Positions 54,108 to 63,384 of a DNA stretch of 64,000 nucleotides are shown here, one piece after another. This DNA comes from Oscarella lobularis. Lineage: Eukaryota; Porifera; Homoscleromorpha; Homosclerophorida; Oscarellidae. The notes below the pieces were generated by a model. That model saw nothing but the letters and a program-made list of their open reading frames with translations, did no database searches and was not told the origin of the DNA. Within the stretch, counting starts at the first letter, position 1; each line of letters begins with the position of its first letter. The translations under genes and the position numbers were made by a program. Location of the stretch: NCBI RefSeq assembly GCF_947507565.1, contig NC_089180.1, positions 2,604,001 through 2,668,000 of the forward strand, read 5' to 3'.

Positions 54108-54360
54108 TTATCTCCTGCGATCCGCGCGGAGATGACTGGCTATCTCTTTTTTCTCAGAAGACATCGGGCGCTCCCTTATGGGGTGCACAATGTCTGGTGC
54201 TTTTGTCTTCATTATGACGTCATACGGCACAAAGCACTCTGAATTGTGTGCCTTGAAAGGAGGGGCCAATAGACACACGCTACGCCTTATTTTGCACCGC
54301 AATAACGTGCAAGTATCGCGCAATAACGTTTGAGCCATTCGCCAAAACCTCACAGAATCT
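54108..54360. repeat. Dispersed repeat X, copy 1
   Basis: Shares CTTATGGGGTGCACAAT, CTTTTGTCTTCATTATGACG, CTCTGAATTGTGTGCC and GAGCCATTCGCCAAAA with copies at 55355-55575 and 56265-56465. Confidence 0.85.
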
Positions 54361-54435
54361 AAATGTGAGGTTTTTGGAAAGGCAAGCTATGTAGGCTAAA
54401 TAAGAGAGAGCAGGGCCTTATCTTTGACTCTTAGG

Positions 54436-55285
54436 GTCGGTGATCACAGGGTATCTGTGAACACAGGGTTATCTGTGATCAGAGGGGTAGATGTACAGGA
54501 TCACAGGGGGCATCTGTGATCTTTGGGGTACCTGCGTTATCACAGGGTAACTGTGATAACTGTGATCATCGGGTAACTGAAATCACAGGGCATCTCTGAT
54601 CATAGGGTATCTGTGATCACTGTGATCACAGACGTATAACAGGATCACAGGGTTTCTGTGATCACATGGTAACTGTGATTACAGGGGTATCTGTGGACAC
54701 AGGGTAACTGTGATCACAGGGGTGTCTGTGAACACAGGGTAACTGTGATCACAGGGGTATCTGTGATTACAGATCACAGGGTAACTCACACGGGTGTATC
54801 TGTGATCACAGGGTAACTGTGATCACAGGGGTAGCTGTGAAGATCACAGGGTAACTGTGATCACAGGATAACTTTAAATATCTGTGATCACAGAAAATCT
54901 GTCATCACAAAATCATCTGTGATCACAAGGGCGTCTGTGATCAAAAGGGTATCCGTGATGACAGGGAAAATGTGATGACAGGGAAATTGTGATCACAAGG
55001 AAAATGTGATCACAGAAAAATTGTGATCACACGGAAAATGTGATCACAGGAAAATCGTGATCACACGGAAATTGTGATCACACGGAGATTGTGTAACTTC
55101 GATCACAGGGTAACTATAATACCAGGGTATCTGTGATCACAGGGTAACTGTAATTACAAGTTAACTGGAATAACGAGGTATCTGTGATCACAGGGTAACT
55201 GTGATCACAGTGTAACTGTAATCGCCGGTTATGTGTGATCACAGGGTATCTTTGATCACAGGGTAACTGTGATCACCGGCGTTAT
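54436..55285. repeat. Minisatellite 3, TGTGATCACAGGGTAAC family
   Basis: About 0.85 kb of 17-22 bp units made of palindromic GTGATCAC and a GGGTAWCT linker. The GTGATCAC core is shared with minisatellite 1. Confidence 0.93.
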
Positions 55286-55328
55286 AGATAATATGGGACT
55301 ACCAATACGTGCACGACACTGCGGTGGG

Positions 55329-55575
55329 TATTTCCCCGTGCGAAGCACGGGCACCTTATGCGGACTTATGGGGTGCACAATCCTTGGTGCTTTTGTCTTC
55401 ATTATGACGTCATACGGCACCACGCACTCTGAATTGTGTGCCCTAAAAGGGAGGTTGGTTGACATACACTACGCCTTATTTTTCACCGCAAGAGCGTGGA
55501 AATATCGCGTATCAGCGATTGAGCCATTCGCCAAAAAACTTCACGGCGTATGACGTAATCTATACGTGAGCCCAA
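55329..55575. repeat. Dispersed repeat X, copy 2, with hairpin
   Basis: Begins with the hairpin CCCGTGCGAAGCACGGG (55334-55350) and continues with the segment shared with copies 1 and 3. The hairpin is the same as in the Helitron end at 57024-57052, but no CTAG follows here. Confidence 0.85.
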
Positions 55576-55645
55576 AAACCTGAACTGGAGGGCAGGCGCG
55601 CTATGTACCCTCAATTGCCTTACACTGGCTTGCTCGCAAGCTATA

Positions 55646-55989
55646 TACCGTACTCGCGCGATTAGAGCCACTGGGACTCTATTGTTTCAACTCGAGCTTG
55701 GGGCTATAATTGAGACTGGGGCTCTAATCGAAATGGGGCTTTATTATTTCATTCAGTATACGCTGACAAGCTACATTACCTACGACAAGCTTGCAATTTC
55801 AATTGGAAAGCACACTATTCATTGTCTGTATCACTGCTGTCTGTCTCCGACGTATCTGCTGTAACCTCAAATACAGCCCCGGGGCTGTATTTGAGATGGG
55901 GCTTTAATTTTTCAACTCATCGAGAAAGGGGGGCACTATACGAGAGGGGCTCCAATTGAGAGTGGGGCTCTAATCGCGCGAGTACGGTA
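55646..55989. mobile_element. MITE with perfect 24-bp terminal inverted repeats
   Basis: Ends begin TACCGTACTCGCGCGATTAG and the right end (55966-55989) is its exact complement. TA flanks both sides (55644-55645, 55990-55991), as for Tc1/mariner/pogo targets. Inside, several GGGGCTYTAATYG-like subrepeats occur in both orientations. TACCGTA is also how the pogo B/C termini begin. No coding capacity, 344 bp. Confidence 0.92.
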
Positions 55990-55991
55990 TA

Positions 55992-56264
55992 CGCAACTTG
56001 CTTTCTTGCTTTACAGCGAGCATTCTGCTCGCGATCAGCTTACGTCTACTTATCTTTACTCACATGAACACATGCGAGCAAGCCCGGAAAAGTGTACTAA
56101 GCACGTCACCATAGAGCTTATCGCGGGCGCCCCCACCATAGATAATGTACACATATACGGTAGGACGATCAAACACTCGCGCTGCAAGGCATGTAGAGTA
56201 CATGTATCTATTTCCCCGTGCATGCATATGTGCATGTAGAGTACATGTAACTATTTCCCCGGCA
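55992..56264. other. Intergenic
   Basis: No supportable gene; includes CATGTAGAGTACATGT palindromic strings near 56190 and 56235. Confidence 0.5.
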
Positions 56265-56465
56265 CCGACCCTGGTGCGTTTTTCATTATGTCACCACGCG
56301 CTCTGAATTGTGTGCCTTAATTAAAAGGGAGACCAGTTGACACACGCTACGGCCTCCTTTGTACCACAATAACGTGCAAAAGATCGGGCGACAAATGAGC
56401 CATTCTCCAGAAACCTCACGGCGTATGACGTACTCTATAAGTGGGCCCAAAAACCTCGCATATGG
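56265..56465. repeat. Dispersed repeat X, copy 3
   Basis: More divergent copy with CTCTGAATTGTGTGCC, GACACACGCTACG, GAGCCATTC and GGCGTATGACGTA segments. Confidence 0.8.
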
Positions 56466-56565
56466 AGTCGAGCATTCCGTTTATACAGTACCATTCATGC
56501 TTTATACGTCAGTCACTTCTCTAATCTCTTGAACGGTGGAACTTTTGGTCATGCGGAACGTATCT

Positions 56566-56627
56566 CAATAGACCCTATCCTGTTGCGTAGACCCAGCCAT
56601 GGCGGGTCTATAGAATATGGTCTATTG
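56566..56627. repeat. Nested palindrome
   Basis: Outer arms CAATAGACC and GGTCTATTG enclose an inner near-perfect palindrome TAGACCCAGCCATGGCGGGTCTA-type centred near 56600 (arms of 11 nt with one mismatch). Confidence 0.7.
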
Positions 56628-56629
56628 GG

Positions 56630-57023
56630 AAATACTTCCGCTGTTGGTGCTCTCTGATGCGATGTGTTTCCGCTTATTAATTAAATCTATTGTGACGTGC
56701 TTGCTTTCATTTCGTACATTGGCTTGCTCGAAAGCTAAATACGCATTTTGCTAAACATTAGAAATTGATATTTAGGACCTTAGGATCCTAAGAATGAAAG
56801 ATGGCTTTGATTCTTATGGTCCAAAATACGATCTGCTTGCGTCTGCCTATCTTTACTCAAATACACATGCCAATAAGCCCGGGAAAGTGAACTAAACACA
56901 CAATAGAGCTCATCGCGGGCACCGCCACCAGAGATAATATGAGGCCACCAACACTCACACTACATATAGCTCTTTGCCCGTGCTTCGCCACCAACACACA
57001 CACTATGCTGTGGTATCTATTTT
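56630..57023. other. Intergenic
   Basis: No gene recognised; probably the body of the non-autonomous Helitron ending at 57052. Confidence 0.35.
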
Positions 57024-57052
57024 CCCGTGCGAAGCACGGGCACCAAAACTAG
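57024..57052 (+). mobile_element. Second type of Helitron 3' terminus
   Basis: CCCGTGC, loop GAA, GCACGGG, then CACCAAAA and CTAG followed by T. The architecture is Helitron-like, and the hairpin sequence differs from the TACCCGGC type, so it marks another family. Confidence 0.75.
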
Positions 57053-57053
57053 T

Positions 57054-57349
57054 ATCAAAAGAGCAATTCATCTGTCGAGTAAAGGTGACACAGAGCTACC
57101 TTTCCCTGCCCCTCCCCCCTCGGGTGCATGATCAAGTGGCACGTTATCAGCTCGCAGTTGGGTTTGCGTGCTTTGAGCGAACTTGAAGCACGACAAACCC
57201 AACGTGCTCCTTTAGTGTGTCCCTTAATGAGCGTTACTAATAAAGCTTAATTGTTATGTTCCAGTTATGTTTTAATTGTAGCGTATGTATGCCTACGTTC
57301 CAGAGAAACTTTGTACACAAGCCGGGGTTACTATCTATCGACTGTGACA
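57054..57349. other. Intergenic
   Basis: Nothing recognised. Confidence 0.5.
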
Positions 57350-58118
57350 CAGAGTTGCCAACCTAGAAGGAGGTAAATGCGTGAGATTGGGCGCGGAAGC
57401 GCGCCGAAAATTGTTTAGACCACGCCTACATTCTACTAAAGCTACTTTTTGGAGTGCTCGTCATTAGATCTCTTCGTCGCTTTTTTGGCGTCTTCAAGCA
57501 CTCTTTTGCTGGGATTGAATTTGTAGCAGGGCTCAACATCGTGCATTTTGATTTCAATTATGCTCGACAAAGTTCCATTCAGGTCAAGACGAGACCGATT
57601 ACTTGATCATGCTGAAGACGCGTTCTTCTCCAGCATTCGAATATGGTAGAACGAGGACTATTTCCGCTACCTTAGCCAAAAATCGAAATTTGAGGGTGCA
57701 GCCATCTGCTGATTTTATCTGTGACAGATACGCCCAAACAATGTCCATTCTCGTAAATTCAGATATTGCCTGAGTTTCTTCGTCAACAATTTCTTCCTTA
57801 GCATCCCTCCAAACGGAACTTGCAATATCATCTTTTTCCATCAGTTGATATTCGATGAATTCGTCGTGAATTGCATCAATTTCTTCAGGTTCAAACTTTA
57901 AAGTTGTTGAACCGGGTCACAAAATACTCTACGTCAGCATAATCAGCATGTTCCCTCCTTTCAAAATTAACCAATTTGGCACGTTTCAACGTTTCATCGG
58001 TTAGCGGCAGTTTTGCAACCATATACCGTGCTGCTGCTATGTAGTATTTCTTTACTGCCGACAGGAATTTTTCCACTTTTCTTTCGGTAACGGATACTTC
58101 GCTTTCTAACTTCCTCAG
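57350..58118 (-). pseudogene. hAT copy 2, 3' part only
   Basis: Nearly identical, on the opposite strand, to 45983-46753. It begins at the terminus CAGAGTTGCCAACC (57350) and runs to about 58118, where similarity stops within the codons for KKLESEVSVTEKK. It includes the C-terminal block (MDIVWAYLSQIKSADGC, PYSNAGEERVFSMIK), with frame breaks at about 57599 and 57895 that differ from those in copy 1. Everything 5' of this, including the first two catalytic Asp positions and the left terminus, is missing. High identity means both copies derive from a recent common source. Confidence 0.9.
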
Positions 58119-58119
58119 A

Positions 58120-58406
58120 ACACAAGATAACACCGTTAGAAAGATCTCTGAGACTCACCGCAGCTACGATCCACTGCAATACCCTATTCTCTTTCCGCGC
58201 GGAGAAGACGGATTCTCTTTAGCGCAACTGTCGCCCGTTGGAGAGAAAGTCACCCCTATGAAATTCTACGCCTACCGTAGACGCTGGTTGTTAGGCGCCG
58301 GCGCTTATGACTCTAGGTTGCAAAGAAATGGGCGCTTAATTAATAAAAAAGTGGGCGCTTAACAGTGGCTCTTTAGCGCGCGCAGAGACTCTTACGCATA
58401 AAGAAA
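58120..58406. other. Intergenic
   Basis: Short GC-rich stretch with CTTTAGCGC and GGGCGCTTA repeats (58260-58370); no gene. Confidence 0.4.
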
Positions 58407-58583
58407 ATGGCTCGGTACGCTCAGGCTGATTTGTCTTTTGAAAGCGTTATTCGCGGTCATCACGTATAGAAACGGGTTTGGGAGCCTTTCATCGGAGAAA
58501 CTTTACAAGTTAGCAGAGAGGAAGACAACATTCACGATCGTTGGGCTGTAAGTGTGGTATTGAATGGCAACATTGTCGGACAT

Positions 58584-58670
58584 TGTGACGGGACCCGTTG
58601 GTCCGGGGTAGGTGTTAATATCTAGCGGGTGGCTCTCGATGCTAATAGATATATCTTAACACACGTTACA
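58584..58670 (+). repeat. 5' LTR, 87 bp
   Basis: Starts TGTGACGGGACCC and ends ACACGTTACA. Unusually short; ATAGATATATCTTAA near its 3' end could serve as promoter AT-box. Confidence 0.96.
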
Positions 58671-58695
58671 TGGTGACACGAGTGCGATTCGCTTC
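58671..58695 (+). promoter_or_regulatory. Primer binding site
   Basis: TGGTGACACGAGTGCGATTC directly follows the LTR. Its reverse complement ends in CGTGTCACCA as a tRNA 3' end would; the first eight bases match the primer site of the split element at 10744. Confidence 0.75.
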
Positions 58696-58700
58696 TTCAT

Positions 58701-61700
58701 ATGGAAACTCGCTCTCACGCTCGCTCTATTCCGAAATCGGGATTACAGGCTACACCGCTCGCTCCTTCGTCGCAGGCTGGTTCGTCTGGGCTCGCTACGA
58801 CACCTCGGCGTCGCCTTCTACCACCGACGCCTGAGCCGTATCGTCCTCCGAATTTTCCCCCGCCAGCTCCGCTCAAGGTCAGGGGCAGCTTAGCGCAGTC
58901 TTGGAGAGATTGGCGACAGCAGTGGAACGCATATCTCACTGTCATGCGTTTGCACGACCAACAGGACGATTACCTTGTCGCGCTCTTTCTGTCGTGTATC
59001 GGTCCCGTGGGAACACGGATCTACAACGGACTACCCTTCGCAAACGAAGACGACAAGCAGACGCTGCGTTGCGTTCTCCGGCTGTTTGACGAGAAGTGCA
59101 TTGGCGAAATCAATCCTATCTACGAGCGCTACGTTTTCACTTGTCGCAACCAAACGCCCGATGAAGACTTCGAACAGTTTCTCACCGATATTCGTCAACT
59201 TATCGACCGCTGTGATTACGGCGCCCTCACGGACGATCTCCTTCGCGACCGCATCGTCCATGGGATACGCGACGAACCGCTCCGACAGCGTCTCCTCTCG
59301 AAAAAGGACCTCACCCTCGAGAAATGCATCCTTATCTGTCGATCGTATCAGAACACGGCTCGACAGATGTCCGTGATGCGACAGGCAGGTGGAGATTCAC
59401 ACAAGACGCCGGACGACGAGTCGCTTCACGCCTTTCAACACGGTCGAACGCACAAAGGCAAGCCGAAGGCGCAAAGAAAAGCCGCTGACACCGCCGTCAT
59501 CAGCGAATGTCGCAACTGCGGTGGATCACACGATCGGGGAAAGTGCTCGGCGTTTGGCAAGACATGCGGCCACTGCGGCAAAGCCAACCATTACACTCGA
59601 GTGTGCCGGTCGAAGCAGCGCGGTGAGCCAGCGGTACGCCAGATGTGCGAAGATACGGTGGCGACGCTCTCTGACTCGGATGACGAAGAAGTGATCATGC
59701 ACCAGACGCTCGAGAGTTCGGACGACGAATCGGTCGCAACAGTGAACGCGATGCGCGACGTAGACGACAAATTTCCGAAGAAACTCGAGACGATTCTTGA
59801 CGTCAATGGCCGTCAGGTCCGGTTTCAACTAGACACTGGGGCAGGTTGCAATACTATCCGGGAGTGCGATCTTCCCGAGGACGCCCGGATCGCGCGCACT
59901 AACAAAGTCTTACGGTTATATGACAAATCGACCGTCCCGCCGGCTGGAGAATGTGAGTTTCGCGTTCGATATATAAACGGTAAACGCTGGTACCGTGGTA
60001 AATTTCTCGTCGTGCGCGATGCTCCGGTTTCGATATTGGGATCCTCTGCGTCAATACAAATGGGGTTTCTCAAAGTGCGACCGCAGTTTTTGCATGCTGT
60101 CACTGCGACGGAGCAGGTCAAGCCGGGCACACCTGTCTCTCTTTCAAAAGAGGACTTGCTTCGCAAATATCCAGCGGTATTTGAAGACAAGTTAGGCACC
60201 TTTCCGGGAGAAGAGACTCTGGAGCTAGACCCCAGTGTCCAGCCTGTTAAACTTCCGACACGTAGACCACCTATCGCGCTGAAGGAACGTTTTCGTGCTG
60301 AGTTACAACGCCTCGAGAAACAAGGTGTTATCTCTCCTGTTACACGCCCAACCGATTGGGTCTCGGCTCCTGTTATAATTCCCAAACCGAACGGAAGCAT
60401 ACGTCTCTGCTTGGATCCCAAGCCGCTCAATCGAGCTCTTAAACGCTCCCACTATCACATGCCAACACTGGAGGACATACTTCCGGAGTTGGACACCCCG
60501 AAGGTTTTCTCCGTGGCAGATGTCCGAAATGGGTTCTGGCATGTCCTTCTTGACGCCTTTTCCCGCAGCCTCACAACCTTTGGAACTCCGTTTGGGCGTT
60601 ATCAGTGGAATCGGTTGCCTTTCGGAATTGCCCCGGCGCCAGAAATTTTTCAACGTCGTCTCCTTCAATGCCTTGAAGGATTGACCGGTGTCTATGTCGT
60701 AGCGGACGATATTCTTATTGTCGGTGACGGTCCCACTGAGAGCGCCGCAACAGCGGACCATGATCGCAAGCTCGTTCAACTGCTGGAGCGCTGCGCACAA
60801 CTGCACATCCAGTTGAATCTTGACAAACTGCAACTACGGGTTTCTTCTGTTGCCTACCTTGGTCACCTCCTAACCACAGCCGGTCTCAAACCTCATCCGA
60901 AAAAGGTTGCCGCTGTGGCTGACATGCCACCACCGACCGATGTACACGGCGTCCGGCGCATTCTCGGGGTTGTGAATTATTTATCTCGTTTTGTGCCGCA
61001 CCTCGCTGATCTCTGCGATCCTCTTCGTAAGCTTACCCATCAAGACGCGTCCTGGCAATGGACTGAGGGAGAGCAAGCGGCCTTCGAGCGTATCAAAACT
61101 GCTATCTCATCAGAACCCGTCGTCTTGCGCTTCTACAAGCCAACCGAAAAGCTCACACTGCAATGTGACGCATCGGACGTCGGCATGGGAGCTGCTTTGC
61201 TGCAAAATGGTCAGCCACTTGCGTACGCCAGTGCTGCCTTCACATCGACCCAACGTGCTTACGCTCAGATCGAGAAAGAGCTTCTGGCAATCGTCTTCGG
61301 GCTGGAACACTTCCACCAGTACACGTTTGGGCGCGTGGTGCATGTGGAGAGTGACCACAAACCTCTCGAAGCAATATCACGCAAGCCGCTGCACAGCGCC
61401 CCGCGCCGACTCCAGCGCATGTTGCTTCGACTCCACAACTATGACACCGTCATTGAATATCGCAAGGGTGCGGATCTACATATTGCTGACACTCTTTCGC
61501 GCGCTTACCTGGCGTCAGTGACTCACACCGAGGAGTTTGTCTCCTTCATGGATGAACTTGCTCACACGACTTCCGGACACGATGTCAATCTCTCCAGCCC
61601 AGCTCTCTGCGACATACGACGTCACACTCAAGACGATGACTCGCTGCAGGCACTTATTCGTGTTCTTCGCTCTGGATGGCCTGACTCCAAACGTTCTCTA

Positions 61701-62891
61701 CCCGTCACTCTCACACCCTACTTTGCAGTCCGTGACCAGCTCGTCGAGCAGGACGGAATCATCTACAAGGGCCAATGTGTTCTCATCCCTGAAAAGATGC
61801 GCACGGCGACTCTGCAGAAGCTTCACGCTTCTCACATCGGCATTAATGGCTGCGTCCGACGTGCTACCGATGTTTTATACTGGCCCGGTCTCACCAGCCA
61901 GTTGAAAGCCACCCTCCAGCAATGCGACATCTGTCGCTCGTACGATCTGCGACAGAGCAAGGAGTCACTTATCTCTCACGCGGTACCAAACCGTCCTTGG
62001 GCTAAGGTGGGCGCGGATCTATTTCAGTTTCGCGGAAAGGAATACCTCGTTTTGTCCGACTACTTCAGTAACTATGTGGAGGTCGAAAAGCTACCGACAA
62101 CGGACTCTGCAGCTGTCGTACGCGCACTAAAACGACAGTGGGCGCGCCACGGTATACCGGATCTTCTTGTCAGTGACAATGGACCCCAGTTTTCGTCATC
62201 GACGTTTCGCACTTTCGCCGCAGCGTGGGGTTTTCTTCACGTCACAAGTAGTCCGGGGTATCCTCAGTCGAACGGAAAGGCCGAGAATGCCGTCCGCACC
62301 GTCAAGCGATTGTGGCGCAAAGCAGAAGAGGCAGGAGAGGACAAATGGCTCGCTCTTCTTGATTGGCTCAATACTCCGTCGGAGCACACTCGTTCAAGTC
62401 CGGCCCAACGTTTTTACTCACGCCGTACCCGCACTCTCCTTCCGACGGCGCCCGTGCTTCTTACTCCTAACGTGCCTTCCTCCGCGAATTCCGATCTGGC
62501 GGCTAGCAAGGCCAAACAAGCAAGTTATTATGATACGTCGGCCAAAGACCTACCGGCCCTGTCCGTAGGCGACTCCGTGTTTGTACAACCAGTACCCCAC
62601 GACTCGTCCGCTCCGTGGAAACCCGCCAAGATTGTGACATGTCTACCACATCGCTCGTACGTCGTTGAAATGCGAAGCGGCAACAGGCTTCGGCGCAATC
62701 GCCGTCATCTTCGATTAGCCACAAACCGAAAGGCTACGCCCACTGTTTCTCCGTCATCGCGTCCGACCTCGTCGTCCACGCGTCCTTCTTCGCTCCGCAG
62801 TGCTTCCCCGTCGTCGTCGCACCCACAACCCTCGCGCGGCTCAGGCCGCCCAACTCGAGCTCCGGCGTATCTGCAAGAGTACGTGACGTAG
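58701..62891 (+). CDS. Gag-Pol polyprotein, 1396 aa, uninterrupted
   Basis: ATG 58701 lies 30 nt after the LTR. Gag (about residues 1-260) has a capsid-like helical part with LAQSWRDWRQQWNAYL and RYVFTCRNQTPDEDFEQF, then Cys-rich CRNCGGSHDRGKC and a CCHC knuckle C289-x2-C292-x4-H297-x4-C302. Protease has D378 in QLDTGAG. RT shows VADVRNGFWHV, NRLPFGIAPAPEIFQ and the catalytic box VADD (D669, D670), a variant of YxDD. RNase H has D823 in QCDASDVG, AQIEKELLAI and VESDHKPL. Integrase has the HHCC module (LHASHIGINGCVRR, CDICRSYD), GADLFQF, VSDNGPQFSS and NGKAENAVRT as D, D, E. The C-terminal GPY/F-like part and a Ser/Pro/Arg tail end at 62891. Gag and pol share one frame, so no ribosomal shift is needed. 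Potentially functional. Confidence 0.97.
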   Translation: METRSHARSIPKSGLQATPLAPSSQAGSSGLATTPRRRLLPPTPEPYRPPNFPPPAPLKVRGSLAQSWRDWRQQWNAYLTVMRLHDQQDDYLVALFLSCIGPVGTRIYNGLPFANEDDKQTLRCVLRLFDEKCIGEINPIYERYVFTCRNQTPDEDFEQFLTDIRQLIDRCDYGALTDDLLRDRIVHGIRDEPLRQRLLSKKDLTLEKCILICRSYQNTARQMSVMRQAGGDSHKTPDDESLHAFQHGRTHKGKPKAQRKAADTAVISECRNCGGSHDRGKCSAFGKTCGHCGKANHYTRVCRSKQRGEPAVRQMCEDTVATLSDSDDEEVIMHQTLESSDDESVATVNAMRDVDDKFPKKLETILDVNGRQVRFQLDTGAGCNTIRECDLPEDARIARTNKVLRLYDKSTVPPAGECEFRVRYINGKRWYRGKFLVVRDAPVSILGSSASIQMGFLKVRPQFLHAVTATEQVKPGTPVSLSKEDLLRKYPAVFEDKLGTFPGEETLELDPSVQPVKLPTRRPPIALKERFRAELQRLEKQGVISPVTRPTDWVSAPVIIPKPNGSIRLCLDPKPLNRALKRSHYHMPTLEDILPELDTPKVFSVADVRNGFWHVLLDAFSRSLTTFGTPFGRYQWNRLPFGIAPAPEIFQRRLLQCLEGLTGVYVVADDILIVGDGPTESAATADHDRKLVQLLERCAQLHIQLNLDKLQLRVSSVAYLGHLLTTAGLKPHPKKVAAVADMPPPTDVHGVRRILGVVNYLSRFVPHLADLCDPLRKLTHQDASWQWTEGEQAAFERIKTAISSEPVVLRFYKPTEKLTLQCDASDVGMGAALLQNGQPLAYASAAFTSTQRAYAQIEKELLAIVFGLEHFHQYTFGRVVHVESDHKPLEAISRKPLHSAPRRLQRMLLRLHNYDTVIEYRKGADLHIADTLSRAYLASVTHTEEFVSFMDELAHTTSGHDVNLSSPALCDIRRHTQDDDSLQALIRVLRSGWPDSKRSLPVTLTPYFAVRDQLVEQDGIIYKGQCVLIPEKMRTATLQKLHASHIGINGCVRRATDVLYWPGLTSQLKATLQQCDICRSYDLRQSKESLISHAVPNRPWAKVGADLFQFRGKEYLVLSDYFSNYVEVEKLPTTDSAAVVRALKRQWARHGIPDLLVSDNGPQFSSSTFRTFAAAWGFLHVTSSPGYPQSNGKAENAVRTVKRLWRKAEEAGEDKWLALLDWLNTPSEHTRSSPAQRFYSRRTRTLLPTAPVLLTPNVPSSANSDLAASKAKQASYYDTSAKDLPALSVGDSVFVQPVPHDSSAPWKPAKIVTCLPHRSYVVEMRSGNRLRRNRRHLRLATNRKATPTVSPSSRPTSSSTRPSSLRSASPSSSHPQPSRGSGRPTRAPAYLQEYVT

Positions 62892-62936
62892 GGCACTTAA
62901 GGGAAGAAAGGAAAAGGGGTACTGTTCTTCTATGTC

Positions 62937-62994
62937 GTTCGTATATGTCTAATGTAGTCGTACTGGTTCGTATATGTCTAAGGTAGTCGTACTG
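62937..62994 (+). repeat. 29-bp tandem duplication before the 3' LTR
   Basis: GTTCGTATATGTCTAA plus GTAGTCGTACTG occurs twice with one difference. Confidence 0.9.
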
Positions 62995-62997
62995 AGT

Positions 62998-63009
62998 AAG
63001 GAAAGGGGA
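62998..63009 (+). promoter_or_regulatory. Polypurine tract
   Basis: AAGGAAAGGGGA immediately precedes the 3' LTR. Confidence 0.9.
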
Positions 63010-63096
63010 TGTGACGGGACCCGTTGGTCCGGGGTAGGTGTTAATATCTAGCGGGTGGCTCTCGATGCTAATAGATATATCTTAACACACGTTACA
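63010..63096 (+). repeat. 3' LTR, 87 bp
   Basis: Identical by eye to 58584-58670 and followed by the GACAT duplication. Confidence 0.96.
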
Positions 63097-63384
63097 GACA
63101 TGTTCCTCGAGAAATTTCTCGACCTTTCTGGCACTTTCTTTTGCATGACGGAGAAATCAGTTGTGAAGTAACGGGTCCCAGAAGATACGGAAATGGATTG
63201 GAAGTGCCTTGCAAGTATCGTTGTGCAGGACGACGCAAACTAATTACGAAATTGAAACTACTACTACTGTGAACCCAATCATCGGTTACTCAACATTAGC
63301 ACGGACAGCTAGGCTTTGTGACAGTACAATGTTATTAGCACGGACACGCTTTGTGACAGTACAATGCAATGACCTTTCATTCTT

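Larger units (their letters stand above)
58584..63096 (+). mobile_element. Complete young Ty3/gypsy retrotransposon, 4513 bp
   Basis: 87-bp LTRs at 58584-58670 and 63010-63096 are identical by eye. GACAT flanks both sides (58579-58583, 63097-63101). It has a primer site, one uninterrupted gag-pol frame and a polypurine tract. All features of an intact element are present, and the lack of LTR divergence implies very recent insertion. Confidence 0.96.
58407..63272 (+). pseudogene. HIRAN-domain gene split by a gypsy element
   Basis: ATG 58407 opens [20 protein letters not shown], then a TAG where related sequences have Tyr, then WEPFIGETLQVSREEDN, HDRWAVSVV and NGNIVGH up to 58583. After the gypsy element and its GACAT duplication the frame resumes at 63099 with VPREISRPFWHFLLHDGEIS, CEVTGPRRYGNGLEVPCKY and KLITKLK, and stops at 63270-63272. 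Removing the insertion with one GACAT restores phase. About 117 codons form one HIRAN domain. HIRAN domains bind free DNA 3' ends in helicase-like proteins; stand-alone copies are common in some invertebrate genomes. One nonsense codon predates or follows the insertion. Confidence 0.82.

Noticed and set aside
58715-62896. Many ORFs antisense or in other frames over the gag-pol region
   Set aside because: Shadows of the 1396-residue frame.
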